Source: Chromobacterium rhizoryzae
GTDB taxonomy: Bacteria > Pseudomonadota > Gammaproteobacteria > Burkholderiales > Chromobacteriaceae
Length of the DNA: 64,000 nucleotides
Assembly: GCF_020544465.1 (NCBI RefSeq)
Contig: NZ_CP066126.1
Location: forward strand, 4,836,001 to 4,900,000
Direction: 5' to 3'
This document shows, one piece after another, positions 17,954 through 26,806 of the stretch; positions within the stretch are counted from its first letter, which is position 1, and each line of letters opens with the position of its first letter. A model generated the notes under the pieces. The model had not been told where the DNA came from. It was given only the letters and a program-made list of their open reading frames with translations, and did not search any database. The position numbers and the translations under genes were made by a program.

Positions 17954-19504
17954 CTAACCATTCTGCTTGTTCGCCTTCTTTGCTTCTTTCCTGGCTTCTC
18001 GCTCCATTTTGCGTCGCTCGGCACGGTTCGTTGGAGCGCTTGGGTCATACTCGTAGAACGGCGGTCCACCGAAGTTGAAAGGCATGGGAAACTCGGGAAT
18101 TTTTTGCGCCAGGTACTGCATATCCTCGGCCGGTGTCTGCAATACATCCAACTCCACCATCGTGTCCGCCCACATGGCGGATTCTTCTGGCCCCATGTCT
18201 TCAGAAAGGTCGACATACAGAAAGTCTTGGGAGGCGGCTTCCTCGGAGAATGGCTCAGAGGCTATACATACCGCTTCGGTCACATGGTGAAAGCGTAGCT
18301 TGATGCCGTGGCAGTACGTGAACAGTAAAGCTGTGCGCATCTCTCGGTAAGTTTGGTAGTCCATATCCGACTGCTTCGGTATGGTCAGGAAAACATACGC
18401 GCGAGACATGTTGTCGCCACTCAGGGTCATGCGCGCAAACTTCTCGCCAGGCGTACTCTTCGAGAGCGCAAAGCGGAAATCATTTGCTAGCGCACGCCTG
18501 GCTAGTCGGGGCTCTGAGGCAAGAGCGCGTAGGATACGCTCGTGGTCAATGGTCTCCGGTGGTGCTTCAGGGAGTCCAATCGCGGTCCCTGCGCGAACGA
18601 AAGACGCTTGGTATTCAATGAGCGCATCCCACATATAGCTGTCTTGGTCAGCCAGGCGCTTGGCCGCTCGTTGGGGGCTTGAGCAGTAGTACCGCCAATG
18701 TCCCTCAGGGAGGATGACCGCATTACGTCCTTTCGGTACTTTGGGCAAGGTATGTCGGCCGTTCTCCATCGTGCACATATACGTCGCCAGCAATTCTTCT
18801 TCACCGGCAACGTGCATGAAGGCAATATTTGCACCCAAAAAACGTTCCTTGCAGACAAGGTAGTCGACAAGGTCCGGTACTGTATCCAGCTCCTCCAGGA
18901 GAGCACCAACCGTCACCTCATCAAGAACGTGAACGAAGCGGCGGCCTTTTAGTGGGAAACCGACTTCGAATGGCTGTTTGTAGTGAGCATCTTCCTCAAG
19001 CAGGTTGTTAAACATCACGCTGCCAGTGCTGCCACCACCAAAGTGCCGAGCTGTAGCCTCATGACCTCCGCGCGTGACAGCAATTAGGAAATAGCGGGCT
19101 ACGGCTGGGTCAGGGAGAGCTACAGGCAACGGGGTCTGACATGATTTATCGACGAAGACGCGGTCCGGGAACCGCCGAAGGAAATTTTCGGCGCCGGCAA
19201 GCTGCTTTGCAGACTTCTCGATGGCCCGCTTGTACCAACGTGGCCAAGCTACCTTGATGTCTACGTTTGACTGAAATGCGCAGTGCTTGTCGGAGAACAG
19301 CAGCACGTCGGAGCCAAAGACCACCAGTAGGTCTACCAGCTCCTTGCCATCTCCCTTGCCGCCTGACCTTCCTTCATCGCTATAGACGTTTGGATAGCTC
19401 CACAAGCTCAGGAACGCTTTGCGAGCGAGCTGGGTCAGGGCGCGTTCCGAGTCGGTCGTACCCTGTGCCTCGGCTGCTTTCTCCCACGCGGTCTTGTTTC
19501 TCAT
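17954..19504 (-). CDS. PD-(D/E)XK-like protein of the TerY-P operon
   Basis: A 516-aa protein of unrecognised family. Residues 55-78 (ELVDLLVVFGSDVLLFSDKHCAF) have the strand-turn-strand pattern of restriction-endonuclease-like cores (D ... then S-D-K), preceded by a conserved-looking LWSYPNVYSDEG loop. The remainder has no recognisable domain. The C-terminus is a basic helix (RAERRKMEREARKEAKKANK) suited to nucleic acid contact. It lies between the kinase and the TerB protein, with gaps of 72 and 151 bp. Nuclease activity is inferred and weakly supported, because the second acidic residue of the motif is atypical. Confidence 0.55.
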   Translation of the reverse strand: MRNKTAWEKAAEAQGTTDSERALTQLARKAFLSLWSYPNVYSDEGRSGGKGDGKELVDLLVVFGSDVLLFSDKHCAFQSNVDIKVAWPRWYKRAIEKSAKQLAGAENFLRRFPDRVFVDKSCQTPLPVALPDPAVARYFLIAVTRGGHEATARHFGGGSTGSVMFNNLLEEDAHYKQPFEVGFPLKGRRFVHVLDEVTVGALLEELDTVPDLVDYLVCKERFLGANIAFMHVAGEEELLATYMCTMENGRHTLPKVPKGRNAVILPEGHWRYYCSSPQRAAKRLADQDSYMWDALIEYQASFVRAGTAIGLPEAPPETIDHERILRALASEPRLARRALANDFRFALSKSTPGEKFARMTLSGDNMSRAYVFLTIPKQSDMDYQTYREMRTALLFTYCHGIKLRFHHVTEAVCIASEPFSEEAASQDFLYVDLSEDMGPEESAMWADTMVELDVLQTPAEDMQYLAQKIPEFPMPFNFGGPPFYEYDPSAPTNRAERRKMEREARKEAKKANKQNG

Positions 19505-19576
19505 TTAGTTCTACGTTTCCTAAATGCATATTTGGTTAAGCGGTCTAGCCAGTCTCAGCCACAAAACGATAAGCAT

Positions 19577-21325
19577 TCATGCATGAAGAGCCGTCAGTAC
19601 CCAGTACAGAAAAAATAGCCCAATCCCCCAGTACAGCCATTTACGAATTCTCCCCTTCTTGCCTGTGATTTGGGTGTGCCGGACATTCATGGGCATTCTG
19701 TGCTGAATGGAACCTGCTGACGGTCTCGATGGAGTTGATACCGGCGTACGCTGCACTCTTGGTTTTTGCTGTGGTTGCCCTGCCGCTGCACTTCTATGTG
19801 TAATGGGGCTCTGGGTGGCTTGCTGGCCTTTCAACTTGGCCAGTAGTTGTTGATTCGGGGATGGCAGTGGTTGCTGGATTTTCGGCCGAACTGATGAACT
19901 TACTGCCGAAGGAGCATTTCCCCGTAATTGCGAGAGCAATTCGCTGTTATTAACGGTATCTCCCCGTGATACCACTTTGGCATTGTTTGACCTGCCAAGG
20001 CGATAAAGCGCTTCTTCTCCGTCCAGCAACAGGATTTGGTTAGGGGCGGAAATGGTTATGCTGATATGTTCATACGGCTGACGAGCGCTCGGTTTGCTAC
20101 GATAAATAGGGTCAACCAACCCTTTGGTGCTGACCCATCGCCCCTCCCAACTTTTTGTCGGCTTACTGGAGAATTTGCTAAGGGCGGTACTCCAAATAGT
20201 GAGTTTTACGCATTGGCCACGCCAGTCAGCAAAATTGATGAATACATAGGGTTTGCCGTGCCGCGTCCTACTCTCACTCACTTCAATAATTCGGCCTACG
20301 AGCTCCACCATTTGGCCTATATGCCGCTGAAGCAACATGTAGTCGCCGCCATCCAGAACAGGGTACTGGCTAAGATATGCTGCGCGTGCCCTGACCTGTG
20401 AACCCGCTCCCAGGGCGACTACAGTTCTGGGGGTGTACTGCCCGTTGATGAACTCTGCTAAGGATGGGACTTCGCTGTAGCCCCCTTGGCAAATAGCCGC
20501 AAAATTTTTAACGTCTCGTTCAAGGCCGGATAGCTTGAAAAGTTGTGTAAACGCCCCTGATGACGGTGGGTCAATGAAGTCGTTGGCTCGGAAAATTATC
20601 GAGTCAGATTCACACTGGGTGGCCACCCACAACTGAGGGTGACCCTGTAAGGCGCGCAGAGCCAAATCCAGCAGAATGAATGAAAAGCGGTCCAGTCGAC
20701 TATCAAAATGCCGAGCATCCCGCTTTGGGTGTTGGAAATTGAGATGCCCCATTTCCGACGAACCTAGTGCCGCAACCTCCGGAACAAACATCCCATCATA
20801 GTCAATCAACTGTATGGTTCGACCATCTTTCGACACCATCAGGTTACCGGTCTGAATATCCCCGTGAGCAATCCCCTGCTGTTCCAGATATGTCGCCAGC
20901 GACCGCAGGGCCTGCTGCAAATTGGACAGCTTTTGACGGTCTTTGTGGTGGGCTTCAAGGAACTCGCCCAACGTTTCCCCGGAAGCCCAAGCCATTTTTA
21001 CCAATGGGAAAACAGCGCCATCGACCCTAACGCCCTGTGATTGGTATTCGAAAGTTAAGAAATAAGGAGACGCTAGCGACCTCAACCGTTTCGCTATTGC
21101 GGTATAACGCTGCTCAAGTGCAGTGGACTCTTTATGAAAACACCGTACCGCATAACGGTTGCTCGATACGTCTACACGATAGGTGAGCGCAAAGCCCCCG
21201 CTGATAACCTCTGGCAGGCTGAGCATATTGGTCGGTATCGAGCCGGAGGCTAAGGACGCATCAATAAAGGCTGTCCTCGGCGATTGCAGTGCTACTTGGT
21301 ATTGCTCAAGGCTGGGATAACGCAT
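19577..21325 (-). CDS. Serine/threonine protein kinase of a TerY-P triad, C-terminally membrane-anchored
   Basis: A 582-aa protein-kinase-like protein. Motifs seen are a glycine-poor loop (ISGGFALTYR, 41-50), YAVRCFHK (58-65; Arg61 stands where the usual Lys lies), catalytic HGDIQTGN (154-161) and DYDG (175-178) in place of DFG. The kinase domain ends near 290. An OB-like segment follows (about 325-425, containing GQMVELVGRIIEVSES and YVFINFADWRGQCVKLTIW), then a Pro/Gln/Ser-rich linker and a single membrane helix at the very C-terminus (WLYWGIGLFFLYWVLTALHA). It lies 5 bp after the PP2C gene. In the TerY-P triad, kinase and phosphatase act on a vWA-type regulator. Confidence 0.8.
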   Translation of the reverse strand: MRYPSLEQYQVALQSPRTAFIDASLASGSIPTNMLSLPEVISGGFALTYRVDVSSNRYAVRCFHKESTALEQRYTAIAKRLRSLASPYFLTFEYQSQGVRVDGAVFPLVKMAWASGETLGEFLEAHHKDRQKLSNLQQALRSLATYLEQQGIAHGDIQTGNLMVSKDGRTIQLIDYDGMFVPEVAALGSSEMGHLNFQHPKRDARHFDSRLDRFSFILLDLALRALQGHPQLWVATQCESDSIIFRANDFIDPPSSGAFTQLFKLSGLERDVKNFAAICQGGYSEVPSLAEFINGQYTPRTVVALGAGSQVRARAAYLSQYPVLDGGDYMLLQRHIGQMVELVGRIIEVSESRTRHGKPYVFINFADWRGQCVKLTIWSTALSKFSSKPTKSWEGRWVSTKGLVDPIYRSKPSARQPYEHISITISAPNQILLLDGEEALYRLGRSNNAKVVSRGDTVNNSELLSQLRGNAPSAVSSSVRPKIQQPLPSPNQQLLAKLKGQQATQSPITHRSAAAGQPQQKPRVQRTPVSTPSRPSAGSIQHRMPMNVRHTQITGKKGRIRKWLYWGIGLFFLYWVLTALHA

Positions 21326-21330
21326 CAGGC

Positions 21331-22059
21331 TTAAACTTTCACTCCAAATGCCAATCTCACGAGAGTCGTATCATCGACTTTTATCTGTTTCGTCTCGCGA
21401 AGTGTCATTACCAGCTGTTTGAATTCCTCTTCTGAACCGATGGTGAGCAGTTGCTGTAATGTGGAATGGTCCTTTACCGACGCTTCTAGCAACCATTTCC
21501 CCAGGGCATCAGTCATCAGCAGGACCACTGAGTTGTTATGGAGGGACCAGGTCGTTGAGTGCTGGCTGTAGAACTGGCTGGCTGTTATAAATTCATTGGC
21601 GTCGCTACGTGTTGAGAGCAACGTCGGGTCTACATCGAACTGCTCAGCATGGCTGTAGGGAAAGGTTTTTAAGGCAGTGCCATTTTCGACCAGGACGGCC
21701 AGGCTATCGCCGACACAGAGGAGTTCCAGCTCCACCCGCTCGGGCTGGAACTCTGCCGCCAGCAAGGTAGCAAAGGCCCCTTGCTCAATACCTGATTGTT
21801 GAATCCACGATAGCTGGTCGAAGTCGTAGCTCGCACGGTATTCGCGGATAAGAGCTGTCACCCATTCATGGTTTACCGCCGGAGACTGAAGAAAACGCGC
21901 CGTCAGCATGTTCGCCCAGATGCGCGAATCGTATGCTGTGGAGGCCCCATCAGAAACGGCGAACCTGCCTGCCGCCTCATCGATGGCCAGCGCATCTTCG
22001 TTCAGCTCTGGCTGTTCCAGTTCTTTGGGAACTGACGCATGGAACTCTACACGTAACAT
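21331..22059 (-). CDS. PP2C-type protein phosphatase of the TerY-P triad
   Basis: A 242-aa PP2C-like phosphatase. The metal-binding pattern is present: NEDALAID (about 20-27), AVSDGAST (33-40), LLCVGDSLAVLVENG (mid-protein), LLMTDAL (near 180) and a final DDTTLVRLAF. It should remove phosphate groups placed by the kinase encoded 5 bp downstream. It lies 8 bp after the vWA gene, so all three are one translational block. The vWA-PP2C-kinase set defines the TerY-P triad, which is linked in published surveys to phage defence and stress islands. Confidence 0.85.
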   Translation of the reverse strand: MLRVEFHASVPKELEQPELNEDALAIDEAAGRFAVSDGASTAYDSRIWANMLTARFLQSPAVNHEWVTALIREYRASYDFDQLSWIQQSGIEQGAFATLLAAEFQPERVELELLCVGDSLAVLVENGTALKTFPYSHAEQFDVDPTLLSTRSDANEFITASQFYSQHSTTWSLHNNSVVLLMTDALGKWLLEASVKDHSTLQQLLTIGSEEEFKQLVMTLRETKQIKVDDTTLVRLAFGVKV

Positions 22060-22067
22060 TGAATGCT

Positions 22068-22904
22068 CTACCGCATTTGCGACGGACGTGTGCCGATGTC
22101 AAAGAACTCGACAATCTCAGACGCCTCTGCATTGAACATGAACCCTCGGGATTCATGAGAGACGCTAAACCCTTTGCCTTGGGCATAGCTAACTAGATGC
22201 TGGGGCAATTGGCTGGACATTCTGAAGAGCAGCTTGGAGTACTGGTCGGGTAATCCACCCTCCGCAGCGGGGAAACGGATAGGGTTGCCCGCCTGCGCGC
22301 TCACATGCAGGTTCAGTAACAACACGTTACCGTCATTGGTCTGAAATTGACGCAAGGTGTCCGCGACTGCTTCTGGGTCGCCATCTGTGGATTCCCCATC
22401 GGTCACATGTAAAACCGTCGGAGGGTAGCTATCCGGATTCGCATCACACCAGGCAGCGAGTTCTTCGGCCGCTTGAGTCAACGCGGCGCACATGGGGGTG
22501 CCACCATCGGCCTGTGGCTCGAACCAGATAGGAAATTTGACTGTTTGCTCGATGAGGCCGCCCGCCCCGTCATCCATCTTCTTACGGCGCTCTTCTATAC
22601 GTAACGGGTTGGCGCCGATACTGGAAATTGGATGCAAAATGCTACCACCCAGAGAGCCTTGAAAACCGTTACAGGCGCCCATGCCCCCGTAACCGATAAC
22701 ACCAATTTGGAAGTAGTCGCGAATCCCTTCTGGCTTCGAGCAACGAGTGATGAGGTTCATCAGCGTACGGTTGAGCACATCCGCAACGAATTGAGCTTTA
22801 GTTTTGTCGGAAGCAGCCATCAAGTCCCCCATGGAACCTGATTGGTCAACTAAGAACAGAAAAGCGGTCGGTGTACTGCGTTGGATGGAGGCTTGGTATG
22901 GCAT
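22068..22904 (-). CDS. terY: TerY-like von Willebrand factor A (vWA) protein
   Basis: A vWA-domain protein of about 278 aa and first gene of the TerY-P triad. The MIDAS motif is DQSGSM (20-25), and a later TDGEST loop supplies further metal ligands. A C-terminal tail (FMFNAEASEIVEFFDIGT) resembles TerY family ends. The start at 22904 (MPYQASIQRS) is chosen because AAAAGGGGA lies 5 nt upstream; an in-frame ATG at 22934 precedes that ribosome site. vWA domains act as metal-dependent protein-binding switches, here presumably as substrate of the kinase and phosphatase. It follows the HipB-like gene by about 240 bp on the same strand. Confidence 0.85.
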   Translation of the reverse strand: MPYQASIQRSTPTAFLFLVDQSGSMGDLMAASDKTKAQFVADVLNRTLMNLITRCSKPEGIRDYFQIGVIGYGGMGACNGFQGSLGGSILHPISSIGANPLRIEERRKKMDDGAGGLIEQTVKFPIWFEPQADGGTPMCAALTQAAEELAAWCDANPDSYPPTVLHVTDGESTDGDPEAVADTLRQFQTNDGNVLLLNLHVSAQAGNPIRFPAAEGGLPDQYSKLLFRMSSQLPQHLVSYAQGKGFSVSHESRGFMFNAEASEIVEFFDIGTRPSQMR

Positions 22905-23146
22905 GGCGGTCCCCTTTTGATAACGCATAATCATTACATTCCAAATTCATGCCCACAAGGCATAAAAATCAAATTTTCATGATATGGTGCGCGGAAAAGA
23001 GGGAAGATACGGATTCGAGGGAGCTCACTGTGCGAACGCCTGCATCTGCTCCTAGCTCTACTGTTCTTGAGAACGTCAATGTCAGGCCGGTAAGCCTATT
23101 GTCATACAATTGGACAAAGCAGTTGCCGCAATCGGCTTCGATAAGG

Positions 23147-23434
23147 TTAATCTTTATTCTGTAGCTTACGCTTCTGCGATGCGCGCTGCCGTGGCTTGGC
23201 AGCTCGAGTTAGTGTGAGCGGATTGATAGTAGGCACTGGGGCAATGGTTTGCAGCCATGACTCCCGGCCCAGGGTGCGAAGTACCCTGAGCAAGGTATTG
23301 ACTGATGAACCTTGTCCGCTCTCAAGGTTTCGCAGAGCACGAACGCTTATTCCCGCCCGCGCCGCCAAGGTCTGCTGGTCGATGTTCTTGTTCAGTCGAA
23401 GCCTTCTGAGCTTTTCGCCCAGCTCAGCTTCCAT
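23147..23434 (-). CDS. HipB-like XRE-family regulator without a HipA partner
   Basis: The conserved part is a 95-aa helix-turn-helix protein. The fold runs from LGEKLRRLRLNKNIDQQTLAARAGISVRALRNLESG, and the end (VLRTLGRESWLQTIAPVPTINPL ... KPRQRAS) is typical of HipB-like antitoxins. Two starts are possible: ATG 23434, used here, or ATG 23545, which adds 37 residues. HipB normally precedes a hipA kinase gene; here the next 200 bp hold none and the next gene is terY. Two palindromic operators lie upstream (23585-23640). It may have been retained as repressor of the operon downstream, or it may be the remnant of a HipBA pair. Confidence 0.75.
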   Translation of the reverse strand: MEAELGEKLRRLRLNKNIDQQTLAARAGISVRALRNLESGQGSSVNTLLRVLRTLGRESWLQTIAPVPTINPLTLTRAAKPRQRASQKRKLQNKD

Positions 23435-23584
23435 TTCTTCTGACGTTAGATTTGCAGCTGCCACAATTGCACTCGCTTGGTTTTTCCGAAGCGCCTTGAT
23501 TGACCGATAACGTACCAAGCTATCAAACAGCCGCGCCCAGTGCATCGGCCTAACAATAAAACGAGTAGTATGGTTCGCACCACA

Positions 23585-23640
23585 ACAGGCAAGATTTTGC
23601 CTATTAAACGGATTTAAGCTGTTTAAAGGCAGAATCTTGC
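23585..23640. promoter_or_regulatory. Twin palindromic operators of the HipB-like regulator
   Basis: Site 1 (23585-23600) is AGGCAAGATTTTGCCT and site 2 (23625-23640) is AGGCAGAATCTTGCCT. Both read AGGCAR-N4-TTGCCT and are 40 bp apart centre to centre, close to four helical turns. The two sites are also inverted copies of each other. HipB-type repressors bind such spaced palindromes upstream of their own gene. The AT-rich spacer could hold the promoter. Binding is inferred; the repeats are seen directly. Confidence 0.75.
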
Positions 23641-23916
23641 CTGTAATGACGAATAGCCGTATTGCTTTAGACAGGACATGGAATACCACACCCGCCTGGG
23701 CAGATAGGTTGCTCCATGTCGGTGTTTTAGGAGTTAGCGCGCTCATCAAGCTTCGGAGCAACGATACGGGGAAACGACTTGTGCTGCGGTTAGATGGCGA
23801 AGGAATGATTCACCTCAAGCTCGCTCTTTGGCAAGACACCTCTGTCCGCCGGCGCACACGCGACGAACTATCCATCGGATGAGCTCTCCGCAGCCGTTTC
23901 CCATACGTACCAGCCC

Positions 23917-24870
23917 TTAGCCCATCATGACACTCGCCTGCAAGGATGCAGGCACCAAGGTATCGTGGTCGCGTCGCGGCCGGAGCCGGCGGGGGCGTAT
24001 CTTATCCAAGGACTCCGCATCAGCAATCAGCAAGTCGTAAAAATCCTCGGCTCGCACATGTGAAGCGTTATCCGCTCGGATACGAAACAGTGGAATGCCA
24101 GCCAAGGAAAACAGCTCGTCTTTCAACTGGTCGCGTTCCACCACTTCCGCGGCATCGTGATAGGCCGAATCCAATTCGAACCCGACAACGGGGTCTTCCT
24201 CCTGGGTGCACAACAGCACATCGACTTGGGCAGCCCGTACATAGCTACGGTGACGCTCGGATAATCTACAGACCATTCCCTCTACCTCGATGAAATTTCG
24301 TAATGGCACGTTGGGGTAGGCTTGCAGATTGGGGAAGTACTGTCGTACCGCCTTGAGAAACTCCCGCTCTTGACGACTGGCGCAAACATTTTTCTTAAAT
24401 GACATCATGTCACTAACATTCACTACACCGAGGGCGTACTCACTGTGCAGCACGATGCGCCGCATAGGAATGGTATCCGCGGACGCAGGCAGGCCAGAAG
24501 GAGCGGTGCGCTTTGAACGGCGGGGAGGCTCATCGGAATATGTCATCAAAGGAGTCGGCAAGGGTGTCCCTACATCTTTGACCACTCGCCAAGCTGCCGG
24601 TAGTTGCTGGTTAATACCAACAAGAACTTCATTGTCCACAACGAGGAGCACGTTGCTACGAATAAGCTGCGCAAGGCGCACCAAACAAGGCGCGTCGATA
24701 CGCCGACTTTGCAGCAGCTCAAGCAGAATCGCAGGCAAAATACGCTGTGTTATATCGCGGATATCGAGAGGACGAGCCTCGGTCCGCAACATGGCCTCAA
24801 AGCCATCGAGAAAGCCAGCCAGATTCCGCTCTTCCAGACACGCCCTCAATTCCTGAGCGATGGCATTCAT
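23917..24870 (-). CDS. DUF2726 nuclease-like protein
   Basis: A 317-aa protein. The C-terminal 170 residues form a DUF2726 domain, a restriction-endonuclease-like fold: SRQEREFLKAVRQYFPNLQAYPNVPLRNFI, then QVDVLLCTQEEDPVVGFELDSAYHD (D...ExD motif), then RDQLKDELFSLAGIPLFRIR. The N-terminal 120 residues are helical and unrecognised. It overlaps the upstream gene by 4 bp (ATGA), so the two form one unit. DUF2726 proteins are common in mobile elements; DNA cleavage is plausible but unproven. It lies on the same strand as the HipB/TerY operon but about 280 bp or more away, with the operator region between. Confidence 0.75.
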   Translation of the reverse strand: MNAIAQELRACLEERNLAGFLDGFEAMLRTEARPLDIRDITQRILPAILLELLQSRRIDAPCLVRLAQLIRSNVLLVVDNEVLVGINQQLPAAWRVVKDVGTPLPTPLMTYSDEPPRRSKRTAPSGLPASADTIPMRRIVLHSEYALGVVNVSDMMSFKKNVCASRQEREFLKAVRQYFPNLQAYPNVPLRNFIEVEGMVCRLSERHRSYVRAAQVDVLLCTQEEDPVVGFELDSAYHDAAEVVERDQLKDELFSLAGIPLFRIRADNASHVRAEDFYDLLIADAESLDKIRPRRLRPRRDHDTLVPASLQASVMMG

Positions 24871-26519
24871 AGTGCGGCCTCCTCGGCAAAATCAATGTCC
24901 AAGAACAGGCTTTGCCCTAACGCAAAGGGAAATGCCTGAGGCAGGGTAGCCTGCAACACTTCAGTCCTGAACAGCCGAGGCACTATCCCTACGTACATCA
25001 CCATGGAATGACTTTCGAGCGTCAGGCGAAACTCCTCTGCATCGCTGGCATACACCAGATAAGGCAAGGGGTCGTCTTGGGTAAGGAAAGTCCCTCCCGC
25101 CATTAGCTTTTGCAGCCGCATTCCCGTGCTGAGTTCATCAATCGCTTCGCGCACCTTTTCAAGAATCTCACTGCTCACGCCACGTGGAAGCCGATAGGTC
25201 ACATGGTCGACCCGAAGCAGCAGAGTGCGCAATAGAACATCATCTTTTGCCAGAGCAAGCTCCGAACGGTTTGGCCGCGCAAACAAGACGTTCGGCTCCT
25301 GAAGCTGCAAGCGCTCAATGAGGCCCAATACAAACCCGACCGGTAGCTGGGAATCCATAGGCAATTGCTCGTCAACTTCTGCGCAGTAGCTTTCCCAAGT
25401 CAAGCCAGCCTGGTCCAATTCCCGGAGCAACCGGGGCACATCGATACGGTAGCATTCGCTCAGCCCGCCCAAGTCTTTCAGAAGCTTAGCCTTAACCTCA
25501 AGATGTGGTATGCCATGTAGAAAGAAGCGACTTGTGGCGTGATAACGTCGAAGCAAGGCGGCAGAGTTGGCCTCGTTAAATTCCTGAATAAGCAGACCCG
25601 GGCTGATGTCTTTCGGGCGAATCGTGGATAGTTGCCAAATATATCGGGCCTCGCCGATTATCCAAGCACCATCCTTTAACGTAATCGCCTGTACTCCCTG
25701 TTTTTTGGACGCTAGTTTCAACTGTGACCAGCAGGTCAGCTCATCTCCGCGGGCGATTTCATAGCCCGAATCCAACTCGTGGTCCACTTGAAGCAGGACA
25801 AGTTCTGAGTTCACCACATCGGCCATGGTCAGGTCTGTACTATTAGCGTGCGACAATCCTGACGACAAGCTCCGACACAATTGGAACACAGCAAGACCAT
25901 CCAGTATGGCTTTCCCTGGTTCCTCTAGATGTCGGCGCAGCCTCTCCAGCGCACCAGAAGCGTCGGCCAGCCATTCACCATTACTGGTTAAGGTGGTTAC
26001 CAACAGGAACGGCCAAGTCTGTTCAGAAGCATCTGGCTGCTTGACGTGAACATTAATCGCCATGTGACTGGCGGCAAAACTGAGGCTGAACACGCATGGA
26101 CCCCGCTGGGCCACCCAATCTTCGCACCAGCTACAGAGTCTGATGGCCAAATCTTGCCAGCGAGCAAAATCTTCGGTTACATCCGCCATGACTACTGTCA
26201 ATCTGAGCGTGTCATTAGGAACTTGCCGCCGGGCCGTATGCCAGTCTGAGAACCCCTGTAACCGAGAGGCTGCCTCCACTGCTGCTGTGTGCTTAATAGC
26301 AACGCCAAATTGCAACAGCTCTTGCTGGAGTCGTCTGGCGAGTTGCTTGGGCCCTTCCAGCGGACTCTGTGCAAGTTTGCGGACGACAATCTGTACGGTC
26401 GGCTCCGTCAAGCGGGGATGCTTAGGACCGAGATACGACCATAAAATTTTAGCTTGTTCCTGTTCGGAATTAGAGGCAGAGAAGCCAGGGGCGGCAGTGG
26501 TAGAGGAGAAAGCAGTCAT
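24867..26519 (-). CDS. Hypothetical protein with Glyoxalase_8-like N-terminal motif
   Basis: A protein of about 550 aa that I cannot assign. Early residues (KQLARRLQQELLQFGVAIKHTAAVEAASRLQGFSDWHTAR, roughly 55-95) resemble the short helical domain labelled Glyoxalase_8, which is found in many mobile-element proteins, often at N-termini. The rest is mixed alpha/beta with no catalytic motif that I recognise. The start at 26519 is preferred because GGAG lies 6 nt upstream; in-frame ATGs further up (26531, 26585) lack this. It is translationally coupled (ATGA) to the DUF2726 gene, suggesting a two-component function such as sensor plus nuclease. That role is speculative. Confidence 0.6.
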   Translation of the reverse strand: MTAFSSTTAAPGFSASNSEQEQAKILWSYLGPKHPRLTEPTVQIVVRKLAQSPLEGPKQLARRLQQELLQFGVAIKHTAAVEAASRLQGFSDWHTARRQVPNDTLRLTVVMADVTEDFARWQDLAIRLCSWCEDWVAQRGPCVFSLSFAASHMAINVHVKQPDASEQTWPFLLVTTLTSNGEWLADASGALERLRRHLEEPGKAILDGLAVFQLCRSLSSGLSHANSTDLTMADVVNSELVLLQVDHELDSGYEIARGDELTCWSQLKLASKKQGVQAITLKDGAWIIGEARYIWQLSTIRPKDISPGLLIQEFNEANSAALLRRYHATSRFFLHGIPHLEVKAKLLKDLGGLSECYRIDVPRLLRELDQAGLTWESYCAEVDEQLPMDSQLPVGFVLGLIERLQLQEPNVLFARPNRSELALAKDDVLLRTLLLRVDHVTYRLPRGVSSEILEKVREAIDELSTGMRLQKLMAGGTFLTQDDPLPYLVYASDAEEFRLTLESHSMVMYVGIVPRLFRTEVLQATLPQAFPFALGQSLFLDIDFAEEAAL

Positions 26520-26806
26520 GATGAACTCCATAACGGAAAGCTCTTCAGGACGGCACGCGTTATCCGGCTTTCCAAGAGTCATCAAGCCGAGAGAGAGGTA
26601 TCGCAGGAATTTCGACTGGCTTTGCCGTGCCGGACAAGTCCGGTGCGTGCACTGACGGGCGCCAACTCGCCCACGGTTTGGCTCAACCGCTAACCTATAC
26701 TAAGTGCATGAAAACCGTGCGTCAATACCTGCTGAGTGTCAGCCATGAGGCATCAAGCTACAAACTGTAGTCTCTCGCATCTAATGCTCCCCGCCCGCAC
26801 CGCCGG

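Noticed and set aside
23637..23882. 81-codon plus-strand ORF beside the HipB operators
   Set aside because: Starts inside operator site 2 and shows no recognisable domain; it does not look like HipA.
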